Both the position numbers and the translations under genes were made by a program. Below are positions 50,837-58,970 of a stretch of 64,000 bases of DNA, piece after piece. Source of the stretch: an uncultured Prevotellaceae bacterium (GTDB taxonomy: Bacteria > Bacteroidota > Bacteroidia > Bacteroidales > Bacteroidaceae). The stretch spans positions 25,423-89,422 of the forward strand of contig ONWA01000002.1 of the NCBI GenBank assembly GCA_900321425.1, in the 5' to 3' direction. Position 1 is the stretch's first letter, and every line of letters begins with the position of its first letter. Below the pieces are notes generated by a model. It worked only from the letters and a program-made list of their open reading frames with translations, made no database searches and was not told where the DNA came from.

Positions 50837-52165
50837 TTAAAGCACCTCAGGTAATTGATAAAGACGGGTGCTGTTGCTTCCCTTGATGAGAATGGTATAT
50901 CCCTGCGGTTGCTGAGTCTGAATGGCAGCCTTCACCTCGTCGACATCTTTGAACTGACGGAAGGGGTGTGCGATCTCAGCGAAGCCTTCGCCCACAAGCC
51001 ATACCTCGTCGAACGCCAACTCCTGGAGCAGGTCGATTATCTTCTGATGTTCCTTATGCGACGAATTGCCCAACTCGCCCATCATTCCCAGGATAACCAT
51101 CTTCTTGTCGGCTTGCATATCGCGGAAGTTCTCTAATGCCAGTCGCATACTGGTAGGATTGGCATTATAGGCATCCACAATCAGACGGTTATGGGCAGTC
51201 ACCTCCAACTGACTGCGGTTATTGCTGGGTGTATAGGCTTCGAGGGCATCAATGATGTCCTGAACGGCCACGCCGAAATTCAGACCCACCGTGATGGCTG
51301 CTAGCATATTGTCGATATTGTAGGAGCCAATCAGATGACTGTGTACCTCGTACCATTTCATCTCTTCGCCACGATCCTCCAGGTCGATGTCGGACTCATG
51401 CCAACGGAAATGCAGAAAAGGATCGCAGGAGATGACTTCGCCGCCTACACATCCCTCGCTGTTGGCTGGGTTGGCACTATAGGGAGCCACCCAGACGGTC
51501 TCAGGCAGGATGTTGACCAGTCGCTCGTTGTCGGCATTGATGAATACCAGCGCCTCTTTGCGTGAACCCAGATAGTCGTAAAGCTCGCCCTTGGTTTTGA
51601 TGACGTTCTTGAACGATCCGAAACCCTGTAGGTGCGCACGTCCTACGTTGGTGATCAGACCACAGGTAGGCTCTGCTGTCTCCACCAGTGTCTTGATGTC
51701 GCCAGGATGACTGGCACCCATCTCGATGACGGCAATCTCGTGCTCAGGCTGCAAGCGGAACAATGTCTTGGGCACACCCACATCGTTATTGAAATTACCT
51801 TGCGTGAACAACACATTGTATTTCTTGGATAGCACAGCGGCAATGAGCTCCTTAGTGGTCGTCTTGCCGTTGGTGCCAGTGATGCCGATGACAGGAATCT
51901 GGAACTGACGGCGATACTCGCGAGCCAGGTCTTTGTAGGTCTGCAGACAGTCATCAACGAGGATGCAACGCTCGTCGGTGGCGTATGCTGCCTCGTCGAT
52001 GATAGCATAGGCACATCCTTTCTCCAATGCGGCAGAGGCAAAGGCGTTGCCATTGAACGATGCTCCTTTTAAGGCAAGGAAGATGGAACCTTCAGGACAG
52101 TCGCGACTATCAGTAGTGATCAGCGGATGTTCCTGATAGAGTTGGAAGAGTTGTTTAATATCCAT
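50837..52165 (-). CDS. murF: UDP-N-acetylmuramoyl-tripeptide--D-alanyl-D-alanine ligase
   Basis: The protein has 442 residues. It adds D-Ala-D-Ala to the UDP-MurNAc tripeptide, the last cytoplasmic step of the peptidoglycan precursor. ATP-binding motif VIGITGTNGKTTTKELIAA is near 94-112, ITNVGRAHLQGFGS near 172 and DAYNANPTSMRLAL near 318 are typical. It stands alone, not in a dcw cluster. A -7 motif lies 19 bp upstream. Confidence 0.96.
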   Translation of the reverse strand: MDIKQLFQLYQEHPLITTDSRDCPEGSIFLALKGASFNGNAFASAALEKGCAYAIIDEAAYATDERCILVDDCLQTYKDLAREYRRQFQIPVIGITGTNGKTTTKELIAAVLSKKYNVLFTQGNFNNDVGVPKTLFRLQPEHEIAVIEMGASHPGDIKTLVETAEPTCGLITNVGRAHLQGFGSFKNVIKTKGELYDYLGSRKEALVFINADNERLVNILPETVWVAPYSANPANSEGCVGGEVISCDPFLHFRWHESDIDLEDRGEEMKWYEVHSHLIGSYNIDNMLAAITVGLNFGVAVQDIIDALEAYTPSNNRSQLEVTAHNRLIVDAYNANPTSMRLALENFRDMQADKKMVILGMMGELGNSSHKEHQKIIDLLQELAFDEVWLVGEGFAEIAHPFRQFKDVDEVKAAIQTQQPQGYTILIKGSNSTRLYQLPEVL

Positions 52166-52184
52166 AGATTTACTAAAATTGTTG

Positions 52185-52192
52185 CAAAGATA
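52185..52192 (-). promoter_or_regulatory. Promoter -7 motif for murF
   Basis: Minus-strand TATCTTTG followed by CAAC lies 19 bp before the murF ATG. Confidence 0.65.
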
Positions 52193-52236
52193 AAATAAAA
52201 AAACGATAAATAGTACTATTTTTCGATGAATATTCT

Positions 52237-52244
52237 TATTTTTG
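52237..52244 (+). promoter_or_regulatory. Promoter -7 motif for folP-cdaA
   Basis: TATTTTTG followed by CATC lies 8 bp before ATG 52253. It falls inside a longer in-frame extension from 52226 and so argues against that start. Confidence 0.55.
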
Positions 52245-52252
52245 CATCATCA

Positions 52253-53047
52253 ATGGACAAGATGATCAATATAAAGGGAAGATTGCTCACGCTGGAGGAG
52301 CCTCAGGTGATGGGAATCCTGAATGTGACGCCTGACTCGTTCTATGCCGACAGTCGGATGGTGACGGAGGAGGCGATTGCTGACAGAGTGCGCCAGATCA
52401 TCGCTGAGGGAGCATCCATCATCGATATCGGTGCTTGCTCCACTCGTCCTGGAAGCGAGCCGGTGGACGCTGAGGAGGAGATGCGACGTCTGAGGGTGGG
52501 CCTGTCGATTATCGGCAGGGAACAGCCGAATGCCATCGTCTCTGTAGACACCTTCCGTCCAGAGGTGGCACGAATGGCTGTCGAGGAATATGGTGCTGAT
52601 ATCATCAATGATGTGACAGGAGGCTGCGACGAGATGTATCGGATGGTGAGTCGACTGCGCGTACCTTATATCCTAACCTCCGTTCAACCCACGCTGAGGG
52701 AGTTGCTGATGACCTTTGCCGACCAGCTGCAACAGTTGCGCAACTATGGGATGAAGGATGTGATACTCGACCCAGGCTTCGGCTTTGGCAAGACATTGGA
52801 GCAGAACTATGCCCTGATGGATCAACTGGAACGATTGGCGATATTGGAGCTACCCCTGTTGGTGGGGATATCGCGTAAGTCGATGATTTATCGTCTGTTG
52901 GGTGTTGACCCTGCTGAGGCTTTGAACGGAACGACGGCGTTACACATGACGGCCCTGATGAAGGGTGCTTATATCCTGCGCGTCCATGATGTGAAAGAAG
53001 CTGTGGAATGCTGTAGAATTTACCATGCAATTAAAAATCAAGAATAA
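52253..53047 (+). CDS. folP: Dihydropteroate synthase
   Basis: The protein has 264 residues. It condenses p-aminobenzoate with the pterin diphosphate in folate synthesis and is the sulfonamide target. Diagnostic motifs are VMGILNVTPDSFYADS near 18-33, IDIGACSTRPGSEP near 60, DIINDVTGG near 114 and DPGFGFGKT near 175. ATG 52253 (or 52262) is preferred over 52226 because the promoter overlaps the latter. The next gene, cdaA, begins 6 bp after the stop. Confidence 0.96.
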   Translation: MDKMINIKGRLLTLEEPQVMGILNVTPDSFYADSRMVTEEAIADRVRQIIAEGASIIDIGACSTRPGSEPVDAEEEMRRLRVGLSIIGREQPNAIVSVDTFRPEVARMAVEEYGADIINDVTGGCDEMYRMVSRLRVPYILTSVQPTLRELLMTFADQLQQLRNYGMKDVILDPGFGFGKTLEQNYALMDQLERLAILELPLLVGISRKSMIYRLLGVDPAEALNGTTALHMTALMKGAYILRVHDVKEAVECCRIYHAIKNQE

Positions 53048-53053
53048 GTGAAT

Positions 53054-53827
53054 ATGCTGTTTTTTGAGTTTGGCATCAAGGATGTCGTTGATATTTTCGC
53101 CGTAGCGCTGATGCTCTACTATATCTACCGACTGATGAAAGAGTCGCGATCATTGAACGTGTTCATTGGTCTGATGATCTTCGTTGTCGTCTGGCTGTTC
53201 GTGTCGCAGGTGCTGGAGATGCGCCTGTTGGGTTCTATCCTTGATAAGTTGGTGAGTGTGGGTATGATTGCGCTCATCGTCCTGTTTCAGGAGGAAATCC
53301 GTAAGTTCCTGTATACGTTGGGCGGACATGAACGCATGAAACGACTGACAAAGTTGTTCTCCAATAAGCATCAGGATAAGGTGGTGGACAAGTCGCTCAT
53401 CATGCCTATCGTGATGGCGTGCCTGAGCATGAGCAAGGGAAAGGTGGGCGCACTGATCGTCATCAGTCGGTCGGCTCCTCTCAACGATATCATGGATACG
53501 GGTGAGAAGATTGATGCCAGCGTCAACCAGCGACTGATTGAGAATATCTTCTTTAAGAACTCACCCTTGCATGATGGGGCGATGATTATTGCACGCAAAC
53601 GTATTCAGGCAGCGGGATGTATTCTCCCAGTGAGTCATAACCTGAATATACCTAAGCAGTTAGGGCTCCGCCATCGTGCTGCATTGGGCATCTCACAGGA
53701 GTCGGATGCCATCGCTATTATCGTGTCGGAAGAGACAGGCAGTATCTCTGTGGCTATGAAGGGCGAGTTCCAACTGTCGTTGACAGCAGAGAAGTTGGAG
53801 AGTATCCTGACCAATGAAATCGGGTAG
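53054..53827 (+). CDS. cdaA: Diadenylate cyclase, CdaA type
   Basis: The protein has 257 residues. Three N-terminal membrane helices (about 12-30, 36-56 and 66-84) precede a DAC domain. The catalytic motifs are SPLHDGAMIIARKR near 172 and GLRHRAALGISQ near 206. It makes cyclic di-AMP from two ATP at the membrane. A GTG at 53048 directly following the folP stop is an alternative start. Adjacent folP and cdaA genes form one short operon. Confidence 0.94.
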   Translation: MLFFEFGIKDVVDIFAVALMLYYIYRLMKESRSLNVFIGLMIFVVVWLFVSQVLEMRLLGSILDKLVSVGMIALIVLFQEEIRKFLYTLGGHERMKRLTKLFSNKHQDKVVDKSLIMPIVMACLSMSKGKVGALIVISRSAPLNDIMDTGEKIDASVNQRLIENIFFKNSPLHDGAMIIARKRIQAAGCILPVSHNLNIPKQLGLRHRAALGISQESDAIAIIVSEETGSISVAMKGEFQLSLTAEKLESILTNEIG

Positions 53828-53829
53828 GG

Positions 53830-53843
53830 TGCAAACGTTTGCA
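53830..53843 (+). promoter_or_regulatory. LacI-family-type operator palindrome upstream of the starch operon
   Basis: TGCAAACGTTTGCA is a perfect 14-bp palindrome with the central CG and half-site TGcAAaC typical of LacI/PurR/CcpA-family operators. It stands 55 bp upstream of the -7 motif of the pullulanase gene. Confidence 0.6.
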
Positions 53844-53897
53844 TCTATAGAGGTGAGAATTGAAAGGAGATGATGAACAACATGTTCGTTTTTTTCC

Positions 53898-53905
53898 TAT
53901 CTTTG
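53898..53905 (+). promoter_or_regulatory. Promoter -7 motif for the pullulanase-susA operon
   Basis: TATCTTTG, 23 bp before ATG 53929. Confidence 0.65.
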
Positions 53906-53928
53906 TAGCTGACTAAAAACCAATTTTC

Positions 53929-55878
53929 ATGACCTCTATGAAATTATTATTCGCAGTAGTATTATCATTGATGGTACCTAACATGGCACAGGCACAGCAA
54001 CAAGAGCAGCCCAAGGTCTCTGTGGAGGACTTCCGTTTTGACGAAGTGAACTATTCCTCCGCAAAAACGGTGTTTACGTTGTTCGCACCCGATGATGCCA
54101 AGGTGACCCTCAGGCTCTATCGTCAGCCATTGGGAGGAAAACCCACGAAGACGGTTCATATGCAACGGGTGAGCCATGAATTGTGGCAAGCAGAAGTGAA
54201 AGGCGATTTACTCGGCCAGTTCTATACCTTTGATATCGGAAGGGGAGAGACGCCAGGTGTCTTCGCTAAGGCAGTAGGCACGAACGGACAGCGAGGAGCC
54301 ATCGTACAGATGAGTGCCACCAATCCCAATAAATGGGATGCTGACAAACGACCCATTACCAGATCGTTTGCCGACTTGGTAATCTACGAGCTCCATCACC
54401 GTGACTTCTCTATCGCACGTGAGGATGCAAAGAATAAAGGAAAATTCTTGGCGCTGACAGAACCATGGGCCATCAGTCACTTGAGGACCTTGGGTGTGAA
54501 TGCTGTACATATCCTACCGTCGTATGACTTTGGCTCAGTGGACGAGACACGCTTGGATACTCCACAATACAACTGGGGCTATGACCCTGTGAACTACAAT
54601 GTGCCAGAGGGTAGCTATTCTACGGATCCTACACAGCCCGATGTGCGTATTCGTGAGTTCAAGCAGATGGTACAGGCTCTTCATAAGGCAGGCATTTCTG
54701 TGATCCTCGACGTGGTGTATAACCATACCTTTGATATTGATCACAGTAATTTCCAGCGAACCTATCCTGACTACTACTATCGTAAGAATGCTGATGGCAG
54801 TTATTCCAACGGATCGGGTTGCGGTAACGAGACCGCCTCTGAGCGTCCGATGATGCGAAAGTTTATGATTGAGTCGGTGAAATACTGGATCAACGAATAT
54901 CATATCGATGGTTTCCGCTTCGACCTGATGGGTGTTCATGACATCCAGACGATGAACGAGATACGGAAGGCGGTAGACGAGATTGATCCTTCTATCTTTA
55001 TCTATGGCGAGGGATGGAGCGCAGGCAGCTGTGCCCTGCCTTATGAGCAGTTGGCTGCTAAGGCACATGTGCCACAGATGCCTGGTATTGCTGCCTTCTC
55101 TGATGAGATTCGCGACGCCCTGCGTGGACCGTTTTCCGACGATACGAAAGGTGGCTTCCTCGCTGGTGTTCCCGATTGTGAAGAGAGTGTGAAATTTGGT
55201 ATTGCCGGCGCCATTGCCCATCCACAGATCGATATGAAGAAGGTGAACTACTCACAACAGCCTTGGGCACTCGAACCTACGCAGATGATTTCGTATGTGA
55301 GCTGTCATGACGATATGTGTCTGGTGGATCGTCTGAGAGCTTCCGTTCCTGGCATCACACAGGATGAGTTGATTCGTCTCGACCTGTTGGCACAGACGGC
55401 TGTGTTCACCTCGCAGGGTGTGCCCTTCATGCTCTGTGGCGAAGAATTGTTGCGCGACAAGAAGGGTGTACACAATTCTTACAACTCACCCGATGATATC
55501 AACCATATCGACTGGACGAATAAGATGCATTATCCGATGGTATTCGACTATTACCAGCAACTCATCGCATTACGTAAGTCACATCCTGCCTTCCGACTGG
55601 GCAATGCCGACCTCGTGAAGAAGCATCTGGAGTTTCTTGATGCGCCCAAGCAGGTGGTGGCCTATCGATTGAAGAACTATGCCGGTCGCGATCGCTGGCG
55701 TAACATCATCGTTGTACTCAATGCGTCGAAGAAAGCAGAGACCGTTTCGATCCCAAAAGGTAAATATACTGTGGTATGTGCCAATGGGGTCATCAATCTG
55801 GGTACAAAAGGTTTAGAGACATTTGAACATAATCAAGTAACCGTCGACCCACAGTCGGCACTCATTATACACGATTAA
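53929..55878 (+). CDS. pulA: Type I pullulanase (GH13) with N-terminal CBM48-like domain
   Basis: The protein has 649 residues. A signal peptide (about 4-23, MKLLFAVVLSLMVPNMAQAQ) is present. Residues about 35-130 form a CBM48-like beta domain, followed by the GH13 barrel. The pullulanase motif YNWGYDPVNYNVPEGSY is near 205. Catalytic residues lie in DGFRFDLMGVHD (nucleophile), IYGEGWSAG (acid) and SYVSCHDDM. It cleaves alpha-1,6 branches of pullulan, amylopectin or glycogen. ATG 53938 is an alternative start. It is followed 2 bp later by susA. Confidence 0.94.
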   Translation: MTSMKLLFAVVLSLMVPNMAQAQQQEQPKVSVEDFRFDEVNYSSAKTVFTLFAPDDAKVTLRLYRQPLGGKPTKTVHMQRVSHELWQAEVKGDLLGQFYTFDIGRGETPGVFAKAVGTNGQRGAIVQMSATNPNKWDADKRPITRSFADLVIYELHHRDFSIAREDAKNKGKFLALTEPWAISHLRTLGVNAVHILPSYDFGSVDETRLDTPQYNWGYDPVNYNVPEGSYSTDPTQPDVRIREFKQMVQALHKAGISVILDVVYNHTFDIDHSNFQRTYPDYYYRKNADGSYSNGSGCGNETASERPMMRKFMIESVKYWINEYHIDGFRFDLMGVHDIQTMNEIRKAVDEIDPSIFIYGEGWSAGSCALPYEQLAAKAHVPQMPGIAAFSDEIRDALRGPFSDDTKGGFLAGVPDCEESVKFGIAGAIAHPQIDMKKVNYSQQPWALEPTQMISYVSCHDDMCLVDRLRASVPGITQDELIRLDLLAQTAVFTSQGVPFMLCGEELLRDKKGVHNSYNSPDDINHIDWTNKMHYPMVFDYYQQLIALRKSHPAFRLGNADLVKKHLEFLDAPKQVVAYRLKNYAGRDRWRNIIVVLNASKKAETVSIPKGKYTVVCANGVINLGTKGLETFEHNQVTVDPQSALIIHD

Positions 55879-55880
55879 AG

Positions 55881-57773
55881 ATGAAGAAGATAGTATTAGG
55901 AATTTGTTTGTTAGCAAGTGCGATAGCCGTGAAAGCAGCAAGTGTGAAAATAGATCGGATAGAACCGACAGATTGGTATGTGGGACTGAAGAACCCACAG
56001 GTGCAGTTGATGGTCTATGGACAGGGCATCCGTGATGTGGCGAAAGTGACCACCGATTATCCTGGTGTGGTGATTGACAGTGTCGTTCGCCTAGACTCTC
56101 CCAACTACCTGCTGCTGTATATGAATCTGAAGAATGCGCAGCCAGGAGAGATGACGCTGAAGTTCGATGGAAAGAAAGTGAAGTACCAGTTGAAACAGCG
56201 TGAGATGAGTGGCGACAAACGAATGGGATTCTCGATTGCTGATGTGCTCTATCTGTTGATGCCCGACCGTTTTGCGCAGGGTAAGAACCATAACCCACAG
56301 GTGAAAGGGATGCGTCCCTATACTGAGGACCGTAAGAAACCGTCATTGCGACATGGTGGTGATCTGGAAGGCATCCGCGAACACCTCGACTACTTCAAGG
56401 AACTGGGTGTGACCGCCCTTTGGCTGACGCCTGTCCTGGAAAACGACTCGCCCGATATGGATCAGTGGTCAACGTATCATGGCTATGCCACCACAAACTA
56501 TTATCGTGTTGACCCCCGTTTCGGTACCAATGAAGACTACCGCCGACTGGTGGATGAGGCTCACCAGAAAGGACTGAAAGTGGTGATGGATATGATTTTC
56601 AACCACAGTGGTTTTGAGCATCCATGGACACATGATATGCCCTCGAAGGACTGGTTGAATCTGCCTGAGTGGTTGGAGAAATCGAAAGGTACATCAGACC
56701 CTCGTGGTACGAATTTCCTGCAGACGAGCTATAAACTGACACCAGTACTCGACCCCTATGCTTCGGAGGTGGATATGCGTGAGACCGTAGAGGGATGGTT
56801 CGTGACAACGATGCCCGACCTCAATCAAAAGAATCCTCACCTGATGCGCTACCTTATCCAGAACTCTATCTGGTGGATAGAGACCATTGGTATTGACGGC
56901 ATTCGTATGGATACCTATCCTTATGCCTACAGAGAGCCGATGGCACAGTGGATGAAGGAACTCGACGAGGAATATCCTAACTTCAATACCGTGGGAGAAA
57001 CATGGGTGACGGAACCAGCCTATACGGCTGCATGGCAGAAAGACTCAAAACTGTCGGATGTCAATACGTATCTGAAGACGGTCATGGACTTCTCATTCCA
57101 AGAGAAACTCGACTCAGCGAAACATGAAGAGACGGACCATTGGTGGAGAGGCATGAACAGACTCTATAACTCTTTCTGCTACGACTATCTCTATCCGAAT
57201 CCCAGTAGTGTGATGGCATTTATCGATAATCATGATACTGACCGTTTCTTAGGCAACGGTAAAGACTCACTGGCACTCAAACAGGCGCTTGCCCTGTTGC
57301 TGACGGTGAACCGTATCCCACAGTTGTACTACGGCACGGAGATCATGATGAATGGTACCAAGAGACGCTCCGATGGATATGTGCGCAAGGACTTCCCTGG
57401 CGGATTCCCTGGTGACACACATAATGCTTTTACCAAAGAAGGAAGAACACGTAGTGAGGCAGCTATGTTCAACTGGCTCAGCCGTTTGCTCCACTGGCGC
57501 AATGGCAACGAGACTATCATCCGCGGCTACCAGACACAGTTCATCCCTCACAATGGTATCTATGTGATCGCACGTCGCTGGCATAGAAACACGGTGATGA
57601 CCATCATCAATGGTACCTCTAAGGAACAGATCCTGGAAGTGAAACGTTATGAGGAACTGCTCAACGACGGACAGGACCTGACAAAGGTGGAGGATGTGCC
57701 CACTGGTGAGTGCTATAACCTGACGAAGAATCTGAAGATGAAACCACGTCAGACGCTGGTGCTGGAGTTTTAA
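55881..57773 (+). CDS. susA: SusA-like neopullulanase / alpha-amylase (GH13)
   Basis: The protein has 630 residues with a signal peptide (about 1-19). An N-terminal beta domain typical of cyclomaltodextrinases (about 22-110) precedes the catalytic barrel. Catalytic residues are seen in GIDGIRMDTYPYAY, NTVGETWV and FIDNHDTDRF. In Bacteroides the periplasmic SusA hydrolyses maltooligosaccharides taken up through SusCD. No susC or susD is in the window. It is co-transcribed with the pullulanase, giving debranching plus chain hydrolysis. Confidence 0.94.
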   Translation: MKKIVLGICLLASAIAVKAASVKIDRIEPTDWYVGLKNPQVQLMVYGQGIRDVAKVTTDYPGVVIDSVVRLDSPNYLLLYMNLKNAQPGEMTLKFDGKKVKYQLKQREMSGDKRMGFSIADVLYLLMPDRFAQGKNHNPQVKGMRPYTEDRKKPSLRHGGDLEGIREHLDYFKELGVTALWLTPVLENDSPDMDQWSTYHGYATTNYYRVDPRFGTNEDYRRLVDEAHQKGLKVVMDMIFNHSGFEHPWTHDMPSKDWLNLPEWLEKSKGTSDPRGTNFLQTSYKLTPVLDPYASEVDMRETVEGWFVTTMPDLNQKNPHLMRYLIQNSIWWIETIGIDGIRMDTYPYAYREPMAQWMKELDEEYPNFNTVGETWVTEPAYTAAWQKDSKLSDVNTYLKTVMDFSFQEKLDSAKHEETDHWWRGMNRLYNSFCYDYLYPNPSSVMAFIDNHDTDRFLGNGKDSLALKQALALLLTVNRIPQLYYGTEIMMNGTKRRSDGYVRKDFPGGFPGDTHNAFTKEGRTRSEAAMFNWLSRLLHWRNGNETIIRGYQTQFIPHNGIYVIARRWHRNTVMTIINGTSKEQILEVKRYEELLNDGQDLTKVEDVPTGECYNLTKNLKMKPRQTLVLEF

Positions 57774-57783
57774 GTTGGAGAAA

Positions 57784-58356
57784 CTATAACAGAAGCCATC
57801 CGGAGATGCCTGCATAGACAATCATTCGGATGGGGTTGATATGCAGGTAGCCTGTGCCGAAAGCTGTTGCGCCAAACAGAGCGACGCTAATGCAAAACTG
57901 CCAAGGATTGATGGTGGGCAGAGAGAAGTTCTCTGCATTGCAGAGCAATAGCGTCGCTGCTGCTAATAGTCCTACTACAGCAGGGCGCAGTCCTTGGAAC
58001 ACATTCTCGACAGCACGATGGTGCATATACTTCATGAACATCTTACTGATGAGGATCATCAGGATAAGAGAGGGTAGGACGAGGGCAAATGTTGCCGTCG
58101 CACTGCCAAGGATGGCCATCGTATGACCATAGCCTGCATTATGGATAGCGGTATAGCCACAGTAGGTGGCACTATTGATACCAATGGGACCAGGTGTCAT
58201 CTGACTGATGGCTACGATATCCGTAAATTCGGAGGTACTGAGCCAGTGCCAATGCTCCACTGTCTCATGTTGGATGAGTGATAGCATACCATAGCCACCA
58301 CCGAAACCGAAAAGTCCGATTTCAAAAAATGTGATAAACAGATAGAGAAAAATCAT
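57784..58356 (-). CDS. CHR (chromate transporter) family protein, short chain, second of a pair
   Basis: The protein has 190 residues, one CHR domain with about six membrane helices. The family motif FFEIGLFGFGGGYGML is at 10-25, and SQMTPGPIGINSATYCGY is near 51. Short CHR proteins work as pairs with opposite topology; the partner is encoded directly upstream. They are annotated as chromate exporters, but the natural substrate in anaerobes is unknown. Confidence 0.9.
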   Translation of the reverse strand: MIFLYLFITFFEIGLFGFGGGYGMLSLIQHETVEHWHWLSTSEFTDIVAISQMTPGPIGINSATYCGYTAIHNAGYGHTMAILGSATATFALVLPSLILMILISKMFMKYMHHRAVENVFQGLRPAVVGLLAAATLLLCNAENFSLPTINPWQFCISVALFGATAFGTGYLHINPIRMIVYAGISGWLLL

Positions 58357-58361
58357 TTGGC

Positions 58362-58401
58362 TTAACTTCTTTACTACTTAACTCCTTAACTCCTTAACTA
58401 C
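58362..58401. repeat. Octamer tandem array 1 (TTAACTCC type)
   Basis: Five consecutive 8-bp units: TTAACTTC, TTTACTAC, TTAACTCC, TTAACTCC, TTAACTAC. The array fills the junction of the two CHR genes and contains the stop codon of the upstream one. Confidence 0.75.
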
Positions 58402-58927
58402 TAATTCTCCCATATCCATATCCAGCGATACCCGCTATCAAAATAATATAAATAGGTGAGACACCCAACCACCAAATAGCGAGGGCACAGACGAGAGGAA
58501 TCCAGAAATTGGTCCAACCGATATGTGCCCTTTTGGCAAGGTTGAAGGTGGGGACAGCAATCAGTGCCACCACCGCTGGACGAATACCACGGAAGATAGC
58601 GGCAATAGTGGAATTATCCTTAAACTGACTGAAGAAAATGGCGATAGCAAGGATGATGAGAAAAGAGGGGAGGGCTGTTCCTAAGGCCGTAGCGATGGCG
58701 CCACGTACCTGTCGCAGTTTGTAGCCAATGAAGATAGCTATGTTGATAGCGAAGACACCAGGACAACTCTGAGCGATAGCAATCAGGTCGAGCATCTCTT
58801 CCTTTTCCACCCAGCGATGCTTGTTCACCACCTCTTCCTCAATCAAAGGTATCATGGCATATCCACCCCCAAGGGTGAACATACCAATCTTAAAGAAGGT
58901 TTTGAATGATGTTAAATAGATATTCAA
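58394..58927 (-). CDS. CHR (chromate transporter) family protein, short chain, first of a pair
   Basis: The protein has 177 residues, one CHR domain. FFKIGMFTLGGGYAMIPLIEEEVV is near 10-33 (quoted in part as KIGMFTLGGGYAM) and AIAQSCPGVFAINIAIFIGY near 49. The apparent start is TTG at 58927, because no ATG or GTG stands between the preceding in-frame stop and the conserved region. The TTG is part of an octamer repeat array. It lies 28 bp after the purL stop. Confidence 0.85.
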   Translation of the reverse strand: MNIYLTSFKTFFKIGMFTLGGGYAMIPLIEEEVVNKHRWVEKEEMLDLIAIAQSCPGVFAINIAIFIGYKLRQVRGAIATALGTALPSFLIILAIAIFFSQFKDNSTIAAIFRGIRPAVVALIAVPTFNLAKRAHIGWTNFWIPLVCALAIWWLGVSPIYIILIAGIAGYGYGRISS

Positions 58928-58970
58928 TTCTTCAATCTTTCAATTTTTCAATCCTTCAATCCTTCAATTT
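58923..58970. repeat. Octamer tandem array 2 (TTCAATCC type)
   Basis: Six consecutive 8-bp units: TTCAATTC, TTCAATCT, TTCAATTT, TTCAATCC, TTCAATCC, TTCAATTT. The array supplies the last codons and stop of purL and the TTG start of the CHR gene. Confidence 0.8.
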
